From contig JAMWET010003177.1 in the NCBI GenBank assembly GCA_024036415.1, positions 929,501 to 993,500 on the forward strand: a stretch of 64,000 nt of DNA. The letters are read 5' to 3'. The stretch comes from Prochilodus magdalenae. Its lineage: Eukaryota; Chordata; Actinopteri; Characiformes; Prochilodontidae. Positions 59,170 to 64,000 of this stretch are shown piece after piece (within the stretch, counting starts at the first letter, position 1; each line of letters starts with the position of its first letter). The position numbers and the translations under genes are program-made. The notes below the pieces were generated by a model. That model was not told the origin of the DNA and made no database searches. It saw only the letters and a list, made by a program, of their open reading frames with translations.

Positions 59170-61926
59170 TCAGCTTTGAGGCAAGCTCGGCCTTCCAGTC
59201 CTGTCTCTCTTCATCTTGTCCCTGCTGGCTTTAGGGGTGGTTAGGATTCTTTTAGGAGGGGAGAGCGGGCCTCCGGTGACGTTTTTAGGGAATAAGCCAG
59301 GGGTCATATTGAGTCGCAGGTTGGGCTTCCTCTCGAAGGGAGGCAGCCTTAAAGGAGATTTTGGTGCAGCTGGCTTTTGGGAATCTGAATTTCCATTGAT
59401 GACTCCAACCACATTCAGACTGATGATGGCCTCTGACGTGCCGGCCATGTTTTGAGCCCTGCAGCGGTACTCTCCAGCATCCTTATACGATATCCCGTTT
59501 AGGCTGATCACCGACCAGCGTAAACCTTTACGGGGAGATTCCTGGACAACTGCACACAGAGCAATTGAATGAGTCAGATTCCTCTGGGAAACTTTGAATT
59601 TTGAGTAACAGAACAGGTTGCTGACATGGACAGTGCTTGCAAAGGCTGTGGGGGGAAGAATAAAACTGTGTTTTGAATTTTATGTACTGAGATTTGATTG
59701 CATTTTATTTTACTGCGAGATTTTAGTGAGATTTATTTTATTGCGAGGTTTAATTGCAGTGTTGGTGGCGTGTTAGTGTGCCTTGTGTTGGTACGAGTGG
59801 ATCAGAGATAACACTGTGTTCACTCACTCCACTGCTACCTTGCTGGTCCACCTTGTAGATGTAAAGTCAGAGACGATAGCGCATCTGCTGGTGCACAGAT
59901 TGTGTTGGTCATGATCAGTGGTCATCATCAGCCCCTCATCAGGGGTCACAGGACACTGCCCATCGCTGTTGGCTGGATAGCTTTGGTTGGTGGACGATTC
60001 TCAGTCCAGCAGTAACACTGAAGTGTCCAGCAGCACTGCTGTGTCTGATCCACTCACACCAGCACAACACACACACTAACACACCACCACCACTGCCAGT
60101 GCAGTGCTGGGAATGATCCACCACCCACATAATACCTGCTCTATGGTGGTCCTGACCATTAAGGAACAGGGAAACCTGGGTCTAACAAAGTATGCAGAGA
60201 AACAGAAGGACTACAGTCTGTAATTGTAGAACTATAAAGTGCTTCTATACGGTAATTAGTGCTGATAATTAGGTAATTAGGCTGAAATTAACAATGTGAT
60301 GGCTGACGTCTTCTCTGTATCCTCAGTATTTCGGGCCTGTGTGATTTGTTGTTAAAGCATTAAAATAGTTAATAATGGCGCCGTGACTGCAGCTTAGACA
60401 TAGCTTCTAATTTAGCTTATGTGTTTTTTTTTCTGGACAGCATTTCAAAGTCGTGTCAACATGCTTTACAGATTAACCTCAGTGTTATGATCTGGCTATC
60501 ATGTGAGTGTGGACTGTGGGCCCACATTAGAGCCTTTGCAGTATAACGGGTTATAAAAGATGGGGGATGTGGCTGTTGTTATAGCGTAGTCATTTTGGAA
60601 TTTAGCCTGTGAGAAGCAATAAAGTATTATACTGTATTTTTATCCTTTTACACCTCCTGTAAAACTACGGGGACTCCTGCCAAGAATTTTCCACAAATGT
60701 AATTTTCCAGAGACAGTGGAGGATTTCATCTGTCATATCTTACCACACTATTACAAGAGTATGTGCACATAAGATCACTGGAGAAACATTTGTGGCAGAA
60801 ATGGACATGATAGCATAAATAACAGTAATCCACTAATAACAGTAATAACAGTGTAATTCACTTTGCCATGGACTGGACAAGTTTCTGGATGTAGGCAACA
60901 TCAATGTTCAGCCACTCTAGCTTTAAAGATTTGCGCAGTTGGGCCAAATTTAGCAAATGCCATCCCTGGCACAGTTCTGAGGAGAATTTCCAGTAGACTG
61001 GGATTTTAGCCCCTGCTGGTTGACCTGTATGACCATAAGTCATGGTCTCTGGCACGCCCAAATACAGTCTCTCCTTTTACCCAATCACTAACATCTACTT
61101 TAGAGCCATTTACCACACACGGAATGAGGCATTCACTGCACTGTACCACCTTTTCTCAATCTATGAATCCTGTCACACAACCCGTGAGGTATTTATAGCC
61201 CCATCATTTTTGTGCACTGCCATCTGCAGAAGTTACTACAGCCGTAAACACGCAAGGTGACTCTTATTTTCATTATTAATATTTAATAATATTATTTACC
61301 GAGCTGCATAAAATTACATTTGTCTTATCCTGTATTCTCTTTTCTAGCATGCTAATTACCAGCTTTGAAGCATTGCTGTCAGTGATCAGAGATAACCCCA
61401 CTATCAACCTGACTGAATTCATAATATTTCACATGCTTTCAAGCGAGATATGAAGGAAAGCAAGCTACTCACAGCTTGGCAGTTTTCTTGGTAGCTTCTC
61501 ATTTTCCACACTTTCAATCTGCCTGCAGCAAGCTGAAAATGAGAAAAAGACATGAAGTTATTTAACAATAAAACATAATATGGAAAACACATGTGGGTGA
61601 GCACGTGTGTGGGCAGAGACCTGTGTTATAGAGGTTAGGTCTGGCTGATTTGATCCAGATGAGAGCAGGGGTAGGGTATCCTCTCGCATCACAGCGCAGC
61701 AGGACATTGCTTCCCAGTAATGTTGTGACCTTTGTAGCAGATGTCAACACTGAGGGCCGCCGGCAGCGTGGCAGATCCACACTCTGGAACGGAACACCAG
61801 CTAGGTCTGGAGGGCCAATACACGTCAGGAACCGATCCAGTAGAACTAGAGAAGATTCTGGAGCCTTACTGATGTCCAGTAAAACGGACAGCCTGCAGTC
61901 GCAAAGCCAGGGGTTATCCTGCAGGC
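59170..61926 (-). CDS. lrit3: LRIT3-like protein: LRRCT, Ig domain and short tail (3' part of gene)
   Basis: LRIT3 is a retinal LRR-Ig-FN3 membrane protein needed for mGluR6/TRPM1 assembly at photoreceptor to ON-bipolar synapses. Two exons are visible: 61621-61926 (C-terminal LRR cap NPWLCDCRLSVLLDISK, then the first Ig half with cysteine in LLRCDARGYPTP) and 59170-59549 (VVQESPRKGLRWSVISLNG, second Ig cysteine in DAGEYRCRAQN). Phases agree (1 base + 2 bases). After the Ig domain only about 75 residues remain, Pro/Lys-rich with NMT and NVT sequons, ending PSLPQS and a stop. The mammalian protein continues into FN3, a membrane helix and a cytosolic tail; none is visible in the window. The signal peptide and LRRs must lie beyond position 64000. 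Family assignment (LRIT) is strong; LRIT3 over LRIT1/2 rests on the Ig block and the rrh neighbourhood. Confidence 0.85.
59760..60280. repeat. Foldback MITE, copy 3 (lrit3-like intron)
   Basis: The best preserved copy. Complementary arms hold 'gtgttagtgtg...gtggatcag' (about 59769-59808) and 'ctgatccactc...cactaacac' (about 60045-60082). Outer words include 'gtccaccttgtagatgtaaa' and 'agtatgcagagaaacag'. Confidence 0.75.
60858..61061 (-). pseudogene. Tc1-like transposase C-terminal remnant
   Basis: The minus strand reads NLAQLRKSLKLEW then AYIQKLVQSMAK, close to the Tc1 transposase end (N-L-x-Q-L-...-W-...-KLV-...-P/AKR). No upstream DDE region is recognisable. It lies in the lrit3-like intron. 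Confidence 0.5.
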
Positions 61927-62365
61927 CTGAGGGTGGAAGGCAAATTGCATACATAGCCAATTATTGTAATGTAAAAGTTCTAGCACCTTGGCTTATGCCA
62001 CTGTAGATGAAAATCAGTATTTTGGAATATAATAAGTTTTGTTTACTATAGTCATGCTGGCTGGCCCTTGGCAACAACACATCCCACTTTGTGAAGTGTG
62101 ATGTCATTCTTATACAATTATGCAGGTATGTCTTCAGCCCTTCTTATTGTTTCCTTGTGTTGCAACTTGCTGTAAATCAGTTCGTTATGCCTTTTCTTAA
62201 TTGTAACATTACATACAAGTAATTCCAAGGCACCCTGTTGATTTAATACATAACTACAGTCATCACAAAAGGGTTGTATGCAGTCTGATTGACAATATTA
62301 TGTCCTACCCACTTTACTGTAAACCACTGCTACTGAATATAATTCAACAGATAGGCCTGAACCTA

Positions 62366-62550
62366 CACTATATGGCCAAAACTATGTGGACAATAATTCA
62401 ATAATTCAGTTCAGGTGTTTCAGCCACACCCACTTTTGAATGGTACATAAATCAAGCAAACAACTCCATATTTATGACCATTGTTTTAAAATGGGATGAC
62501 CAACAACTTCATTAAGGTGTGATGGCTCAGATGTCCACATAATTCTCTAG
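62366..62550. repeat. Tc1-type MITE fragment
   Basis: Begins TACACTATATGGCCAAAACT, a terminus typical of fish Tc1/mariner MITEs, and ends near 'gatgtccacataattct', a partial complement of its 'tatgtggaca' word. Confidence 0.6.
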
Positions 62551-62576
62551 ATATTATCATAATTTATTCCAAAAGG

Positions 62577-62577
<1 letters not shown>

Positions 62578-62614
<37 letters not shown>
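62578..62614. repeat. (TA)n microsatellite
   Basis: About 18 uninterrupted TA units. Confidence 0.95.
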
Positions 62615-62616
<2 letters not shown>

Positions 62617-64000
62617 ACAAGTCTTGATAGCATTGATATGTCCCACTGCTAAAAGTGTGTACCTTAAAAAAACAATTAAAAATACAAATATTTTGGTCAA
62701 TAAGGCATTTCAAAACAAAACTTTATATATACTGATATAGGTATAAGTAGCAAAACTATTATTTAATCACACCATACCATGTTATCAGTGCTGAAAGAAA
62801 ATAATTCATAAGAATCCATCAGTCTAACTATCAATTCTGTTTTGGTTGCTCCCGTGACAGACATACGGTCTTCCTGCACTAAATCTCCTCTGCCTTTAGA
62901 TAAAGGGTTGTAGGTCGCAGTTCTTTTACGGTTAAAAAAACAGAAAATGAAGAAGTGCTGGCTTTTATCTATGGAATCTGATAGGGGCAGCAGCCCTGCT
63001 GAGTTTCGGAATTTCCCCATTAAATATTTTATGGGGTCTTTAGTTGGGGTCAGTTCCAGATGGTGTTACATTCTAGAGAGTGACAGAATGACAGTATGTG
63101 ATACTCTTAATGTCACTTTACATAAAGTTCTTTGTTGTTTTTTGACTGGGAAAGTAAAAAGCATTGCCCTTGTGGCTGAAATGGCTGAAGTGTCTCAAGG
63201 AGCTCTTCCTTCTCTTGCTCATTTTCAGTGTTGCAGGTTTTACATGACTTGGAATTGGAACAGATATATATCAGCTGTCCTATTTTAAGCATGTAATCTA
63301 AACTGATTTTAAGTTATTAACTTTATAATGAATATTGAAGAAGTAGACAAACACAAAACTTTCTCTCTACAGATCACTGATTGTGGGTGCAGATTGCAAT
63401 CACAGGATTGGACTGCATGTGGTATTCTGTATGCCAGAAATGGTTCTAGGAAATGAGCTTCTTTGGTGAATTTGATTTTCCTTCACCCACATATGGAGTT
63501 CATTTTAGGTGGATGCAAAATCACTTAGAATTGCTAACATTAACCTAATACTACGAACGATGAAGGTGTAATATTCATGTGAATTCAGGTGCCACTGAGA
63601 AAAACAGCAATATCCAGCCTATTGTCCTGTGCAAATAAAGATTATGGATAGATTAATAAATGAATAAACGAAATAATCTTTACATTAAAATGACTTTACC
63701 ATGCTTCTTCATTTATAGTAGCAGTACACACATTGAGGTTAACCTCATTAATATTTGGTCAATGTAAGACACATAATCTTATGGACACTGATATTAATAA
63801 TGTGCAGCATAGAAGAAGATATGGGAAACATATGGCTTTTGAGGTGCATGCTCTTTCTTTGGGCACAGGAGGCAGGGAAAAAATCAATGCCACACTGGTG
63901 TCAGAGGTGGGATAGCACCCCCCAGTGGAGTGGAGAGAAATGGCACTATCACAAACTCAACAAGGCAAAAAGGACTGAGCCTGGCCAAGGACTGCATTAA

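Larger units (their letters stand above)
61927..64000. other. Upstream intron of the lrit3-like gene
   Basis: No LRR-encoding exon was recognised on either strand, so this is probably intron. It contains the Tc1-type MITE at 62366, a TA microsatellite at 62578-62614 and otherwise AT-rich unremarkable sequence. Confidence 0.5.

Overview
This is a piece of vertebrate nuclear chromosome, almost certainly from a teleost fish. All six genes are split by GT-AG introns (one is GC-AG), and each encodes a recognisable vertebrate protein. The introns hold fish-type repeats: a tRNA-derived SINE, Tc1/mariner remnants, TIR and foldback MITEs, a LINE tail, and very long CT, GT and TATC microsatellites. The repeats suggest an otophysan (characiform, gymnotiform or catfish), but this is only a weak inference. 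No bacterial, viral, CRISPR or toxin content was seen.

Layout: (1) 98-14507 (+): last 15 coding exons of atp10b, a P4-ATPase lipid flippase whose 5' exons lie left of the window. (2) 18301-27301 (+): complete dapp1 (SH2-PH adaptor Bam32), 9 coding exons. (3) 29434-32633 (-): complete lamtor3 (Ragulator subunit MP1), 124 aa, tail to tail with dapp1. (4) 34865-39247 (+): complete rrh (peropsin), 7 exons, about 340 aa. (5) 41009-56650 (-): complete enpep (glutamyl aminopeptidase), 20 exons, 956 aa. (6) 59170-61926 (-): last two exons of an lrit3-like gene, whose 5' exons lie beyond position 64000.

Functional links: the genes do not form an operon-like system; this is conserved synteny. dapp1-lamtor3 are neighbours on human 4q23, rrh-lrit3-enpep lie on human 4q25, and ATP10B is on human 5q34, so the window joins blocks that are separate in mammals. 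rrh and lrit3 are both retinal genes. dapp1 (PI3K signalling) and lamtor3 (mTORC1/MAPK scaffold) both act in growth-factor and nutrient signalling at membranes.

The most notable observations are: a polyacidic D8/E10 insertion in the ATP10B nucleotide-binding domain; a frame-preserving 15-nt candidate microexon in atp10b; a GC-AG intron in rrh; an lrit3-like gene that stops soon after its Ig domain, with a poly(A) signal close behind and no FN3 or transmembrane segment; a shortened DAPP1 C-terminus; paired inverted OTX/CRX-type sites upstream of rrh; an approximately 870-bp degenerate minisatellite in enpep; and several introns largely filled by single mobile elements. I found no convincing previously undescribed multi-gene system. 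Exon boundaries come from splice-site consensus, reading phase and remembered family sequences, not from alignment or RNA evidence.
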